Under the pieces are notes generated by a model. That model ran no database searches. It was not told where the DNA came from and worked only from the letters and a program-made list of their open reading frames with translations. DNA of 38,635 bases from Marinobacter sp. (lineage in GTDB: Bacteria; Pseudomonadota; Gammaproteobacteria; Pseudomonadales; Oleiphilaceae), in NCBI GenBank assembly GCA_030149475.1, contig JASBRL010000086.1, positions 1 through 38,635 of the forward strand, in the 5' to 3' direction. This document shows, piece after piece, positions 1 through 8,860 of this stretch. The stretch's first letter is position 1; every line of letters starts with the position of its first letter. The translations under genes and the position numbers were made by a program.

Positions 1-8
1 CCCGCAGG

Positions 9-139
9 GGCTCTCCCTGAAAGCCGGACTCCGCGTTGAGCCTTCTTGAAAGGCAACCAGCCTTCCTGCGAAGCCTCGCCTTGATTCCGGCTTTCAGGGA
101 GAGCCAGAATTGCCAATAGACTTAATCAGAGGTTCCTTA
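9..139 (+). repeat. Dispersed repeat, copy A (longest, with terminal inverted arms)
   Basis: This is the longest of three related copies in the first 3.6 kb. It has a perfect 20-bp inverted repeat (9-28 against 86-105) around a 57-bp centre, followed by a conserved tail ending near TTAATCAGAGGTTCC. The segment 57-139 matches 636-718 and 3444-3526 with only scattered differences. It encodes no plausible protein. The structure fits a non-autonomous palindromic element of the REP or MITE kind; the family is not recognised. Confidence 0.8.
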
Positions 140-290
140 GGGAACCTGTTCTTTATAGACGATTGCGCGGTTGGCGGGAATGGCAAAACGATCAGTCTGC
201 CCGGTCAGCGCCCGGAGCGCGGGATTCCTGTCGGCGGTTTTTCTGATAGTATCCGGGGCGGTTATCCTGAATCAATGGAGGCTGTCTCCT

Positions 291-593
291 GTGAAATATC
301 TGTTTCCGATTGCTGTTGTTGCCTTGTTGTCGGGTTGCCAGACGTCATCCTATATGTCTTCCGCTGCAACAGATGGCAAGGGCGTCACCTGCAGCAAGAT
401 CTACCAGGCGTTCGATGCCTACGCTCAGGACCGGCAGTCAGCCGCTGCCTGGGCCCAGCTCAGCCGGCTGATCAGCCCCCAGGCCGGGACTTACGCCGAT
501 ATGGGCGTTAATACGGCCAGCAAATACTTTGAACAGGTCAAGGCCAGCGCCAACATTGCCCTGGCCATTCGCAGTTGTCAGCCGATTCGTTAG
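291..593 (+). CDS. Small predicted lipoprotein of unknown function
   Basis: A 100-residue protein read from a GTG start at 291. This start is preferred over the upstream in-frame ATG at 171 because a GGAGG ribosome site lies 9 bases before it and because it places a classic lipoprotein signal at the N terminus: a short charged start, a hydrophobic stretch, and the lipobox L-S-G-C with the lipidated cysteine at residue 16. The mature part has about 85 residues, two further cysteines and no recognised domain; it is mostly helix-forming (alanine, glutamine, serine). The product is expected to be anchored in the inner or outer membrane. It lies between two copies of the dispersed repeat and shows no operon link with the oppositely oriented gene downstream. 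Function unknown. Confidence 0.6.
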   Translation: MKYLFPIAVVALLSGCQTSSYMSSAATDGKGVTCSKIYQAFDAYAQDRQSAAAWAQLSRLISPQAGTYADMGVNTASKYFEQVKASANIALAIRSCQPIR

Positions 594-635
594 GGACCTT
601 CTGTGGCCTTTGAGGCTGTTATTCAGATAAGCCCG

Positions 636-718
636 TCAGCCTGCCTGCGAAGCCTCGCCCTGATTCCGGCTTTCAGGGAGAGCCAGAACCGCCAACAGAC
701 TTGATCAAGAGGTACCTT
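636..718 (+). repeat. Dispersed repeat, copy B (right part only)
   Basis: This copy matches the right-hand 83 bases of copy A (57-139) but lacks the left inverted arm. It lies between the lipoprotein gene and the 3' end of the molybdoenzyme gene, in the same orientation as copies A and C. It is the most diverged of the three. Confidence 0.75.
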
Positions 719-724
719 GGCCCG

Positions 725-3013
725 TCAGGCTGCCTGTCGTTCAATCCGCACCGGAACCGACTTGGATCCGGGTGTTTTGGACAACTGGTCGTGGTGGTAC
801 ACCGGAACCAGCACGTTGCATTCCGGGTAATAGGACGCGACGGTTCCGACGGGAATCTGGTACGGCGTCACCACCAGGCCCCCCAGGCGCCGGTCCACGC
901 CATCGTCGAGATCCGTGATCAGCTCAACAGTGTCACCCTTGTGCAAACCGGCCTGTTTGATGTCCTCCGGGTTCATCAGCAGAACATCCCGGGTTCCCTC
1001 GATACCGTGGAATCGGTCGGAATACCCGTAAACCGTGGTGTTGAACTGATCGTTCGAGCGCATGGTGAGCAGGCTGTAGCGGCCCGGTTTGTTAGCATCG
1101 AATCCGAGTGATGTCAGCTTCTCCGGTGTTGTGAAATGCGCCTTCCCCCCGGGTGTTTTCCAGATCCGTTGGTGCGCGGCGATACCCCGGTAGAAGCCTC
1201 CGGGCTGGAACATGCGTTTGTTGAAATCACCGAAATCATCCGGGTAGGTCTGCTCAATGAGGTCCCGCACCAGCGAATAGTCCGCGGTCCATTCATCCCA
1301 TTTTACGTTCGGGTTGACCGGCAGTAACGCCTTTGCGATACCCGCCACGATGGCCAGTTCGCTTTTCAGATGGTCCGATGCCGGTTCACGGTGGCCGGTG
1401 GAGCCACTGATCATGGAAAAGCTGTCTTCCGTTGAGATTGCCTGAGGGCCGCTGGCCTGCTGATCCACCTCCGCCCGGCCCAGGCAAGGCAGTATGTACG
1501 CCGCCTTGCCGGGATACAGGTGGCTGCGGTTCAGCTTGGTGGAGATCATCACCGTGAGGTTCTGGCGGGCCCAGTGTTCTTCCATCCGCTCCTGGTCCGG
1601 TACCGCACGCAGCAGGTTGCCTCCGAGGCAGACACTCGCCTTGACACTGCCGTCGATCAGGCCCTCGACCATCTCGACAATATTGACCCCGTCTTCCGTC
1701 GGCGGATCGAAATCAAACAGCGACCGGAGCCTGTCCATCGGCACCAGATCAGCCTTTTCAGCAATGCCCACGGTGCGCTGCCCCTGGACGTTGGAATGAC
1801 CACGCACCGGGCAGACTCCGGCGCCGGGCCGGCCAATGTTGCCGCGCAGCATCAGCAGGTTAACGAGCATGCCAACGTTGACCGAACCATGGGTATGCTG
1901 GGTCAGGCCCATGCCGTAGACGCCGATAACCTTCTCGGAGCGGATGTAGGCATCGGCGGCTTCTTTCAGGGCGTCCCGGGTCAGACCGCTGCCCGATTCA
2001 ATGTCGCCCCAGTCGGCGGCCTCGATGGCATCCAGAAACCGATCAAAGCCCTGGGTATGCTGATCAATGAATTCGACATCGAGGATGCGTTTCTCTCCCC
2101 GGTTCTGTGCCTGTTTGTCAGCGTCGATCACATGCTTGCAGATGCCCATGATGGCTGCCACATCGCCGCCGGAGCTGAGCTGATGATACTGGTCCGAAAT
2201 CCGGGTCTGGCGCCCTGTGGTCATGTCGATCGCGCTTTGTGGGTCGACGAAGGCGACCAGCCCCTGCTCGATAATCGGATTGAAGGTGACAATGCTGGCA
2301 CCGCGTTTTTTGGCATCCTTGAGCGGATGGAGAAAGCGCGGGCTGTTGGTTCCGGGGTTCTGGCCAAAGAAGAAAAACGCGTCCGCCTGTTCGAGGTCCT
2401 CCCAGACAATGGTGCCTACGGGCGAGCCGATCACCTTTTTCAGGCCGACCGAGGTGGTCTCATGGCACATGTTCGAGCTTTGCGGAAGGTTGTTGTTGCC
2501 ATAGAGCCTCGCCATCAGGGCATAGAGGTAGGAGGCTTCCAGCCCGGCGTGACCGGAGGCGTAGAACACCGCCTGCTCAGGTGACAGCTGCCTGAGTTCG
2601 CCGGCGATACCTTCAAACGCGGTTGGCCAGTCGACCTCTTCGTAGCGATCGGTGTCCGGGTTATAGCGCAGCGGATGGGTCAGCCTGCCGGTAGACTCGA
2701 GTTCGTGGTCGCTCCAGCCCCGTAGCCCATGAACCGTGTGATCGTCCCAGAAGGCGGGCGTGCAGCGGTCACGGGTCAGTTCCCACATCACCGATTTGGC
2801 ACCGTTCTCACAGAACTCGAACGCACTGTAGTTTTTGGGTTTGGGCCAGGCGCAGGAGTTGCACATGAAGCCGCCGGGCTTGTTCATCCGTCGCAGCGTA
2901 TCCATGGCGCTCGGCGAGGCGGATGACTCCACCGAGACACTGGCAATGCCTTTGAGTGAGCCCCAGCCGCCGGCGGGGCCCTTACCTTTGACGACATCGT
3001 CTTCGTTGCTCAT
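725..3013 (-). CDS. FdhF/YdeP-family molybdopterin oxidoreductase (formate-dehydrogenase-like alpha subunit), copy 1
   Basis: A 762-residue cytoplasmic enzyme (no signal peptide) with the bis-molybdopterin oxidoreductase fold related to formate dehydrogenase H. An N-terminal cysteine group (C51, C54, C68) stands where formate dehydrogenases bind a 4Fe-4S cluster, but only three of the usual four cysteines are evident. The motif NMCHE puts C183 followed by H184 at the position of the Sec/Cys-His pair that ligates molybdenum. The segment GAGVCPVRGHSNVQG and the C-terminal dinucleotide-binding domain are typical of the family. Members include E. coli YdeP (acid resistance) and CbbB, encoded in the Ralstonia CO2-fixation operon; the physiological substrate is uncertain, and formate/CO2 is a reasonable guess. 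The start has a GGAGGA site about 6 bases upstream. A paralogue lies at 33210-35561. The gene neighbours the DAB locus and is bracketed by repeats. Confidence 0.88.
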   Translation of the reverse strand: MSNEDDVVKGKGPAGGWGSLKGIASVSVESSASPSAMDTLRRMNKPGGFMCNSCAWPKPKNYSAFEFCENGAKSVMWELTRDRCTPAFWDDHTVHGLRGWSDHELESTGRLTHPLRYNPDTDRYEEVDWPTAFEGIAGELRQLSPEQAVFYASGHAGLEASYLYALMARLYGNNNLPQSSNMCHETTSVGLKKVIGSPVGTIVWEDLEQADAFFFFGQNPGTNSPRFLHPLKDAKKRGASIVTFNPIIEQGLVAFVDPQSAIDMTTGRQTRISDQYHQLSSGGDVAAIMGICKHVIDADKQAQNRGEKRILDVEFIDQHTQGFDRFLDAIEAADWGDIESGSGLTRDALKEAADAYIRSEKVIGVYGMGLTQHTHGSVNVGMLVNLLMLRGNIGRPGAGVCPVRGHSNVQGQRTVGIAEKADLVPMDRLRSLFDFDPPTEDGVNIVEMVEGLIDGSVKASVCLGGNLLRAVPDQERMEEHWARQNLTVMISTKLNRSHLYPGKAAYILPCLGRAEVDQQASGPQAISTEDSFSMISGSTGHREPASDHLKSELAIVAGIAKALLPVNPNVKWDEWTADYSLVRDLIEQTYPDDFGDFNKRMFQPGGFYRGIAAHQRIWKTPGGKAHFTTPEKLTSLGFDANKPGRYSLLTMRSNDQFNTTVYGYSDRFHGIEGTRDVLLMNPEDIKQAGLHKGDTVELITDLDDGVDRRLGGLVVTPYQIPVGTVASYYPECNVLVPVYHHDQLSKTPGSKSVPVRIERQAA

Positions 3014-3410
3014 GACGTTCCTCCGAACGGATCAAGGTGTCGGGTATCGGTCGATGCGACGAAAACGAACAACAGTCAGCAGACTTCAAGAGCAGGGTGT
3101 TCTGAGGGGCCTGACGATTTCAGAACGCGCTGCGGCTCCGGTTAATCTGTTTGAGTGTTGTCAGCGTCGCAGGGCAGGCCTGTGTTGATCTGATGTCAGG
3201 ATAACGGGCCGCGTGTCGACAGACCCAGTATAGGGATCGCGCGGCCGGCTGACATTACGGAAAAGACATTTTTTGTTGTGCAGGGTTGGCCCTGTCTGTC
3301 GGGTACAGTTTCACTGGTTAGTACCCCTGCCGGACAGATCTGATGGTCGTCGGCTAGCTTGTAACGATTCAGGGCGATTAGCCCGGCCGTCCTGGTCCAA
3401 CATCCGTTGG

Positions 3411-3526
3411 CCGGACTCCGCGTTGAGCCTTCGTGAAAGGCAGCCAGCCTTCCTGCGAAGCCTCGCCTTGAGTCCGGCTTTCAGGGAGAGCCAGAATTGC
3501 CAACAGACTTAATCAGGGGTTCCGTA
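3411..3526 (+). repeat. Dispersed repeat, copy C
   Basis: This copy matches copy A from its base 24 onward: the shared left part begins CCGGACTCCGCGTTGAGCC and the right 83 bases are at 3444-3526. The outer 15 bases of the left inverted arm are absent, so the long hairpin cannot form in full. It occupies part of the 614-bp gap (3014-3627) upstream of the molybdoenzyme gene. I see no gene in the rest of that gap, which probably also holds that gene's promoter. Confidence 0.78.
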
Positions 3527-3627
3527 ACTATAACTCAGTTGATCGAGACCGTATCGTTTCTTTCCTGTCGACTCGTTCGGGTTGGGTGGTACTGGCTCCG
3601 CCGCTTCCCGCAAGGCCGATGTCTGTT

Positions 3628-4575
3628 TTACGACGAAGGCTTTGCCTCTGACAATCCTTCCCGCCAGAGGTGAAGGTCTTCAGGCGGTCCGCTGAGCAGC
3701 TCGTCCGATGGCTGGGACAGCAGGTGCGTCAGCAGCGGCGACTCGAACTGGCGGCGAATGCTGACCGCGTAGAACTCCTCGAAGATGCCGGGCAGGGCGC
3801 CATAGTCATGCAGGCTCCCGGAGACTAGCTCATCTCGGACCACAACCGGCGGCAGGACCGCAAAGTGGCCCGAGTCCCGGGCCAGCAGACGCATCATGGC
3901 CATATCGTCGACTTCCGCGATAATACGCGGCCTGAGATTGTGATAGTCACACAACTGATCGAATGCGTGACGAATGTTGTTTTCCTGTCCTGGCACCACC
4001 AGGCTGCGGTCGATGAGCAGCTCGGGGAAGTTTGTGGCCCCGCTGGCACCCGGGCGGCCGATAACGCTGACCGGCTGCCGGGCAATCCGCCGTGAACGCC
4101 AGGGGTTTTCCTCGTCGCCGTGTACCGGCTGATTGGACAGAATCAGGTCAAGCCGGTGGGCAGAGAGCCGGCGCAGAAGATCCTCGAGGGTGCCGCTCTG
4201 GATGCTCAGTTCGAGGTCGTCCCGCCCGAGCAGTGGTTTCAGAAACCCCTCCTGGAAATTCCGCGACAGGGTCGCCACTGCCCCGACCTTGAGGCTCTCT
4301 CGGCTGGCATGGCTGCCGGAGCTGAACCAGGCAGCCAACTCGTCACCAAGACCAAAAATCTCGTCGGCATAGCCGAACGCAACGCGTCCGGCTTCGGAGA
4401 GTTTCAGTCGCCGTCCCTCCCGGATGAACAGGTCGTACCCCAGGCTGTCCTCCAGTTTCTTGATCTGGGTGGAGAGGGCGGACTGGGACACATGCAGCGA
4501 CTCCGAGGCCCGGGTCAGGTGGCCAAGCCGGGCGACCGTCCAGAAGTAAAACAGATGGTGATAATTCAGCTTCAT
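3628..4575 (-). CDS. LysR-family regulator of the NhaR-like subgroup, probable regulator of dabBA
   Basis: A 315-residue transcription factor. The N terminus (MKLNYHHLFYFW) carries the winged helix-turn-helix with SQSALSTQIKKLE as the recognition helix. The rest is a periplasmic-binding-protein-like effector domain. The start at 4575 is chosen because it aligns with NhaR-like family N termini; an in-frame ATG at 4608 would add 11 residues that do not belong to the domain. It is transcribed divergently from dabB across about 100 AT-rich bases, the classic arrangement for a LysR protein controlling its neighbour and itself. LysR genes are known beside dab loci elsewhere. The inducer is unknown; a signal of inorganic-carbon status is an inference. 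Confidence 0.88.
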   Translation of the reverse strand: MKLNYHHLFYFWTVARLGHLTRASESLHVSQSALSTQIKKLEDSLGYDLFIREGRRLKLSEAGRVAFGYADEIFGLGDELAAWFSSGSHASRESLKVGAVATLSRNFQEGFLKPLLGRDDLELSIQSGTLEDLLRRLSAHRLDLILSNQPVHGDEENPWRSRRIARQPVSVIGRPGASGATNFPELLIDRSLVVPGQENNIRHAFDQLCDYHNLRPRIIAEVDDMAMMRLLARDSGHFAVLPPVVVRDELVSGSLHDYGALPGIFEEFYAVSIRRQFESPLLTHLLSQPSDELLSGPPEDLHLWREGLSEAKPSS

Positions 4576-4584
4576 GGCGAAATA

Positions 4585-4599
4585 TTCTTTTAAAAAGAA
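4585..4599. promoter_or_regulatory. Palindrome in the lysR-dabB intergenic region, candidate operator
   Basis: A perfect 15-base palindrome, TTCTTTT-A-AAAAGAA, lies 10 bases upstream of the LysR start and about 80 bases upstream of dabB. It sits in an unusually AT-rich stretch (4580-4630) that should also hold both promoters. The position suits autoregulation. The role is inferred from symmetry and place only. Confidence 0.35.
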
Positions 4600-4676
4600 C
4601 GATAGCATCTTTATAAACTATTTTTTATATCAATGCATTCCCGGCACAGTATGCACATCTGCCAAGGGAGGCCTGT

Positions 4677-6290
4677 ATGAACCTGATTATCACTGCTCTA
4701 TCGATGCCCGCGCTGTTTGTGTGGCTCACCATTCCGGTTCTGCTTTTGCTGCTGGCGCTGTTCAGCAGCTGGAGCCGGAATCCCCTGAAGCTGGCCCATT
4801 GCTGGCGCCTTGCCGGGTATCTGTTCACCGTCTCGATGGCGGCCTCGATGGTCATCGGTCTGTTACTCATGGTGGACCCCCGGGGGGCTGATTCCGCTTT
4901 GCCGGAGCTGGGGCACCAACTGGGCCTCCAGCCGGACGGTCTGGCCGTGTGGATGGCATTGATGGTGGCCTTTATCGGTTGGGTGATCCTGCGCTATGCC
5001 GGGGATTACCTGCAGGGTGACCCGGTCCGTAACCGCTTTCTGCCCCGGTTCCTGACCGCCCTGGCGAGTGTGCTGCTACTGATTTTCGCCAACAACCTGC
5101 TGGTGCTGGCCGGCGCCTGGATCGGCGTCAGTCTGGCCCTGCACCACCTGCTCACGCTCTACCGGAACCGTCGCGAAGCCCGCCTGGCCGCGTTGCAGAA
5201 ATTCATTATCAGCCGGGTCGGAGACGTTTGCGTCATCGGTGGTGTATTGCTGCTACACACGCACTACGGGTCATTCCGGTTGTCTGACATGATCGCGTCG
5301 GTCGGGGCCCGTGGTCAGGGCTCGGCGACACTTGAGCTGGCCTCGGTGCTGTTCGCCACGGCAGCCTTGCTCAAGTGTGCCCAGGTACCGTTCCACGGCT
5401 GGTTGATCCGGGTCATGGAGGCGCCCACGCCGGTGTCCGCGCTGTTGCACGCGGGGGTCATCAACCTGGGCGGATTCCTCTGGCTGCGGCTGTTTCCGGT
5501 GCTGGATGGCTTCACACTGGGGCACCTGATGCTGTTGGCGGTCGGTGGTATGACCGCCATGGTCAGCGTGCTGACCATGATGAGTCAGGCGTCGGTCAAG
5601 CACGCGCTGGCCTGGTCCACGTCGGCGCAGATGGGCTTCATGCTGTTTGAGATAGGTATGGGCGCCTATGTGCTGGCCTTCCTGCATCTGCTGGCGCACT
5701 CACTCTACAAGGCGCACTCGTTCCTCGCCTCTGGCCGCACCGTGTCGGCGTCCCGTGTGGCGCCGTTCGAGGAGGCGGCGCGTGGGCCGCGTGTTGCCTG
5801 GAGCGCAGCCGCTGCCTCCGTTGCGGCACTGATTCTCTGGCTCAGCCCGGGCCTGGTGGAGGGCAATCTGGTTCTCGGCGCGGTCCTGGTCATGGCGGTA
5901 TTCGGGTCGGTGCTGGGTTTTCCGGAGGGCATCGGGCGGTCCCAGAAACTCCTGTTGACCGGCTGTGCGATCGGACTGGTGCCTCTGTACGGCATCGCCC
6001 ACTGGTTGCTCGGTGGCGTCATCGTGCCGCAGCCTGATTTCGCCCTGCCGCTGATTGGCCTGCTGGTCGGCCTGGCGGTGGTCGGCATGCTGGTGACGAT
6101 CTCACTGGTCATTCTGCTTACACCGAACAGTCCGCTGTCACAGACACTTCGGTATCACATCAGCAATGGTTTCTACCTGATGCTGCCGTTCGACCAGATC
6201 ACCGAGCGCCTGTCTCACTATCTGGAACTGACCAGGGCCGGTCGCGACCTGCCGCAAAATGCGACATCAACCCTAGGAGACAAGTCATGA
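4677..6290 (+). CDS. dabB: DabB, NuoL-like membrane subunit of the DAB inorganic carbon transporter
   Basis: A 537-residue polytopic inner-membrane protein with about a dozen hydrophobic segments, related to the proton-pumping NuoL/Mrp antiporter subunits. The diagnostic segments are KCAQVPFHGWLIRVMEAPTP, the following SALLHAG, and KHALAWSTSAQMGFM, which correspond to the conserved proton-channel helices of NuoL. In characterised DAB systems DabB is thought to conduct cations down their gradient and power DabA, which hydrates CO2 to trapped bicarbonate. The start has a strong GGGAGG site. The stop overlaps the dabA start by four bases (ATGA), showing tight translational coupling. The C terminus is hydrophilic. 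The dabB-dabA order is the usual one. Confidence 0.93.
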   Translation: MNLIITALSMPALFVWLTIPVLLLLLALFSSWSRNPLKLAHCWRLAGYLFTVSMAASMVIGLLLMVDPRGADSALPELGHQLGLQPDGLAVWMALMVAFIGWVILRYAGDYLQGDPVRNRFLPRFLTALASVLLLIFANNLLVLAGAWIGVSLALHHLLTLYRNRREARLAALQKFIISRVGDVCVIGGVLLLHTHYGSFRLSDMIASVGARGQGSATLELASVLFATAALLKCAQVPFHGWLIRVMEAPTPVSALLHAGVINLGGFLWLRLFPVLDGFTLGHLMLLAVGGMTAMVSVLTMMSQASVKHALAWSTSAQMGFMLFEIGMGAYVLAFLHLLAHSLYKAHSFLASGRTVSASRVAPFEEAARGPRVAWSAAAASVAALILWLSPGLVEGNLVLGAVLVMAVFGSVLGFPEGIGRSQKLLLTGCAIGLVPLYGIAHWLLGGVIVPQPDFALPLIGLLVGLAVVGMLVTISLVILLTPNSPLSQTLRYHISNGFYLMLPFDQITERLSHYLELTRAGRDLPQNATSTLGDKS

Positions 6291-8716
6291 CGGACGTGGC
6301 CCTTTCCCGTTCAGGCAAGCCGACTCTTGCGACGGAGCTCAAGGACGCGCTTGCCAGCGCCACCTCGGTGGTACCGCCAAGCTGGCCGCTGGACCGCTGG
6401 ATCGCCGTCAATCCCTGGTGGGGGCTGAGACATCTGCCCGCCGAACGTGCGGTCAGTATGCGCGGCGCCCGGGCGAAGACGTCGATGCTGATGCTGGCAA
6501 CGTTCTATCGCGATGCCTGGCAAGCGGGCCGGATCCGGCAGGAGGACATCGACCAGGCACGTGCGGAAGCGGAGCTTCAGGTCACCACCCATACGTTGCT
6601 GGCTGCGCTCGAGCAGACCGGCCAGGGGGCAGGCCACGGCGCGCCGAGCGTGCTCGACATCCCGGTCCAGACCGGCAGCCACGGCGTGATAGAGGCGGTG
6701 CGTCGTCAGGTCGCCCGGACCTGCGGCCTGTTCTTCGACAGTCGACAGTCCCGCTGGCTGGTTGCCAGTGACCCGGTTGGCCTGTTTGAGAGCTGGCTGA
6801 AACAGACCCGGAACGACCTGATGCTGGACCGCCAGGTGGGGCTTTCTGGTGCCCGCCATACGCTGAAGACCCTTGATAGCGGGCTGCCCGAGTTGACGGC
6901 CTGGGCGTTGCAGGTACTCAACCTGGCGGCGGATGATCTGGACGCACTGTCGCAGCGACTGTTTTTCGAGCTGATTGGCTGGGCGGCCTGGTGCCGTGGT
7001 GTCGACTGGCGGGCCGGTCTTACCGGGGGTCAGTCCGACCTGTGCGACCAGTTGCTGCGGATCCTGCTGGTCTGGGAGGCCCTTGGTGTGCACCTGGCGT
7101 CGCCGGACCAGCGGCACCAATGGCAGGTTAGCTGGACACGGTTCCGTCAGGACGCCCCAAAAGCCCGCAACGACATGCTGTGGATCTGGCACCGGGCCTA
7201 TGAGATGGGCTATCAGCGTGCGCTGGTCAACAAGCTGAAGGCTACCCAGGCAGGGCCAGAGCCGGAGAATGCCCCGTTCGATTATCAGGCGGTATTCTGC
7301 ATCGATGTCCGCTCCGAGGTGCTTCGTCGGCATCTGGAAGCAGCCTGTCCCACGGCGCAGACCATCGGCTTTGCCGGGTTCTTCGGCATGCCGGTCACGC
7401 ATCAGGGGCTGGGACCGGAGGACGATGTCCCACGGCTGCCCGGGCTGCTCGCCCCGACGTATCGGCTGGCGGAATCCACCGGCCACCGTGGTCGCGACCG
7501 GGAGTTTATCCGCGGCTCGGACCAGCGCGAAATGTCACGTCAGACCGTGCGGAAAGCCAAGTACAGCAGCCTCTCCAGCTTTACCCTGGTTGAAACGACT
7601 GGCATGGCCTGGGCCTGGAAGCTGGTGCGTGACAGCCTGAACCGTAACCGGACGGCGCCGAGTCGCCCGGACCCGGAGCACAGCGGGCTGTTTCATTGTC
7701 ACGGCGGTGATCCGATCTCCGACATTGAGCGGGTCGACCTGGCGGAACAGCTGCTTCGGGGCATGTCACTGACAGCCGGCTTTGCCTCCCTGCTGGTGTT
7801 TGTGGGCCACGGCAGTCATACCGACAACAACCCGCATCAGGCGGGGCTGGCCTGCGGCGCTTGCGGCGGTCAGAACGGCGGCGTCAATGCCAGCCTGGCA
7901 GCCAGCCTGGTCAACGATCCAAGGGTCCGGACGGGGCTGGCGGAGCGAGGTATCCGGATTCCGGACTTCACCCTGGCGGTGGCTGCCGAGCACTGCACCG
8001 TCACCGATCGGGTGACCATTCTGGACAAGGACAAGGTGCCGGACAGCTACCTCGCCAGGTTGCTGACGCTGGAAAACGGCTTCGCCGAGGCGGCAAAGCG
8101 GACCCGTCGTGAGCGCGCGGCGGCACTGAAGCTCACGGGGCGCGACGACTACACGCTCCTGCAGAGCATGATCAGGCGTACGGTCAACTGGGCCGAGCCC
8201 CGGCCGGAATGGGGCCTGGCCAACAACGCGTCCATCGTTTTTGCAAAACGGTCCAGAACCCGTGGCCTGGATCTCGAAGGCCGGTCGTTTCTTCACGACT
8301 ACGAGCCGGAACTCGACCCCCAGGGCCAGGTGTTGACCGCATTGATGACCGCTCCGATGGTGGTGGCCAACTGGATCAACCTGCAGTATCTCGGCTCGGT
8401 GGCCGCACCCGATACCTACGGCGCCGGCAACAAGCTGCTGCACTCGGTGGTGGGCGGTAACATCGGCGTGATTGAAGGCAATGACCCGGACCTGAGAATT
8501 GGTCTGTCTTACCAGTCGGTGCACGACGGTGATCACTGGCGGCATGAGCCGCTGCGACTCACGGTGGTGATTGATGCACCCCGGGACCGCATCGAGCGTG
8601 TGATTGCCAGCCAGCCGGATGTGGCCCGGCTGGTTGAGAACCGCTGGCTGTGGTTGTTCAGGTTTGGTGAAACCGGTACTGAGTGCTATCACGACGGCAG
8701 CTGGCGCAGTTGGTAA
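6287..8716 (+). CDS. dabA: DabA, carbonic-anhydrase-like subunit of the DAB inorganic carbon transporter (DUF2309)
   Basis: An 809-residue soluble or membrane-associated protein of the UPF0753/DUF2309 family. The beta-carbonic-anhydrase-like zinc site is intact: C338 and D340 in FCIDVRSE, H508 in FVGHGSH, and C523 in GLACGACGG. The spacings (2 between the first pair, 15 between the last pair) equal those of the C351, D353, H524 and C539 site of Halothiobacillus DabA. It should hydrate CO2 to bicarbonate unidirectionally when energised by DabB. A ribosome site (AGGAGA) precedes the overlapping start. No carboxysome or RubisCO gene is present in the window, so bicarbonate may serve anaplerotic carboxylation, as suggested for heterotrophs with DAB. 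Confidence 0.94.
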   Translation: MTDVALSRSGKPTLATELKDALASATSVVPPSWPLDRWIAVNPWWGLRHLPAERAVSMRGARAKTSMLMLATFYRDAWQAGRIRQEDIDQARAEAELQVTTHTLLAALEQTGQGAGHGAPSVLDIPVQTGSHGVIEAVRRQVARTCGLFFDSRQSRWLVASDPVGLFESWLKQTRNDLMLDRQVGLSGARHTLKTLDSGLPELTAWALQVLNLAADDLDALSQRLFFELIGWAAWCRGVDWRAGLTGGQSDLCDQLLRILLVWEALGVHLASPDQRHQWQVSWTRFRQDAPKARNDMLWIWHRAYEMGYQRALVNKLKATQAGPEPENAPFDYQAVFCIDVRSEVLRRHLEAACPTAQTIGFAGFFGMPVTHQGLGPEDDVPRLPGLLAPTYRLAESTGHRGRDREFIRGSDQREMSRQTVRKAKYSSLSSFTLVETTGMAWAWKLVRDSLNRNRTAPSRPDPEHSGLFHCHGGDPISDIERVDLAEQLLRGMSLTAGFASLLVFVGHGSHTDNNPHQAGLACGACGGQNGGVNASLAASLVNDPRVRTGLAERGIRIPDFTLAVAAEHCTVTDRVTILDKDKVPDSYLARLLTLENGFAEAAKRTRRERAAALKLTGRDDYTLLQSMIRRTVNWAEPRPEWGLANNASIVFAKRSRTRGLDLEGRSFLHDYEPELDPQGQVLTALMTAPMVVANWINLQYLGSVAAPDTYGAGNKLLHSVVGGNIGVIEGNDPDLRIGLSYQSVHDGDHWRHEPLRLTVVIDAPRDRIERVIASQPDVARLVENRWLWLFRFGETGTECYHDGSWRSW

Positions 8717-8746
8717 AACGCGCGGCAGGCAGTCGTATTGAACCCG

Positions 8747-8767
8747 GCGCGGCACGAGGTGCTGCGC
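8747..8767 (+). terminator. Hairpin downstream of dabA
   Basis: A 9-bp stem with one wobble (GCGCGGCAC / GTGCTGCGC) and a 3-base loop lies 30 bases after the dabA stop. There is no following T tract, so it may be a weak or Rho-assisted terminator or an mRNA 3' end stabiliser. Confidence 0.35.
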
Positions 8768-8860
8768 GACCAACCCATTGATTTATGCAGCGGGCTGCGA
8801 TGTACTTGGTCTGCTTGACTGTGCGGCGTTTAATCCCTGGATCGTCGGTGGAGGAACGGG

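Noticed and set aside
9..718. Repeats as integron attC sites with gene cassettes
   Set aside because: The repeats lack the attC core sites (GTTRRRY and its complement), the genes are in opposite orientations, and no integrase is present.
4677..8716. DAB genes as evidence of autotrophy
   Set aside because: No RubisCO, phosphoribulokinase or carboxysome genes are in the window, and DAB also occurs in heterotrophs.
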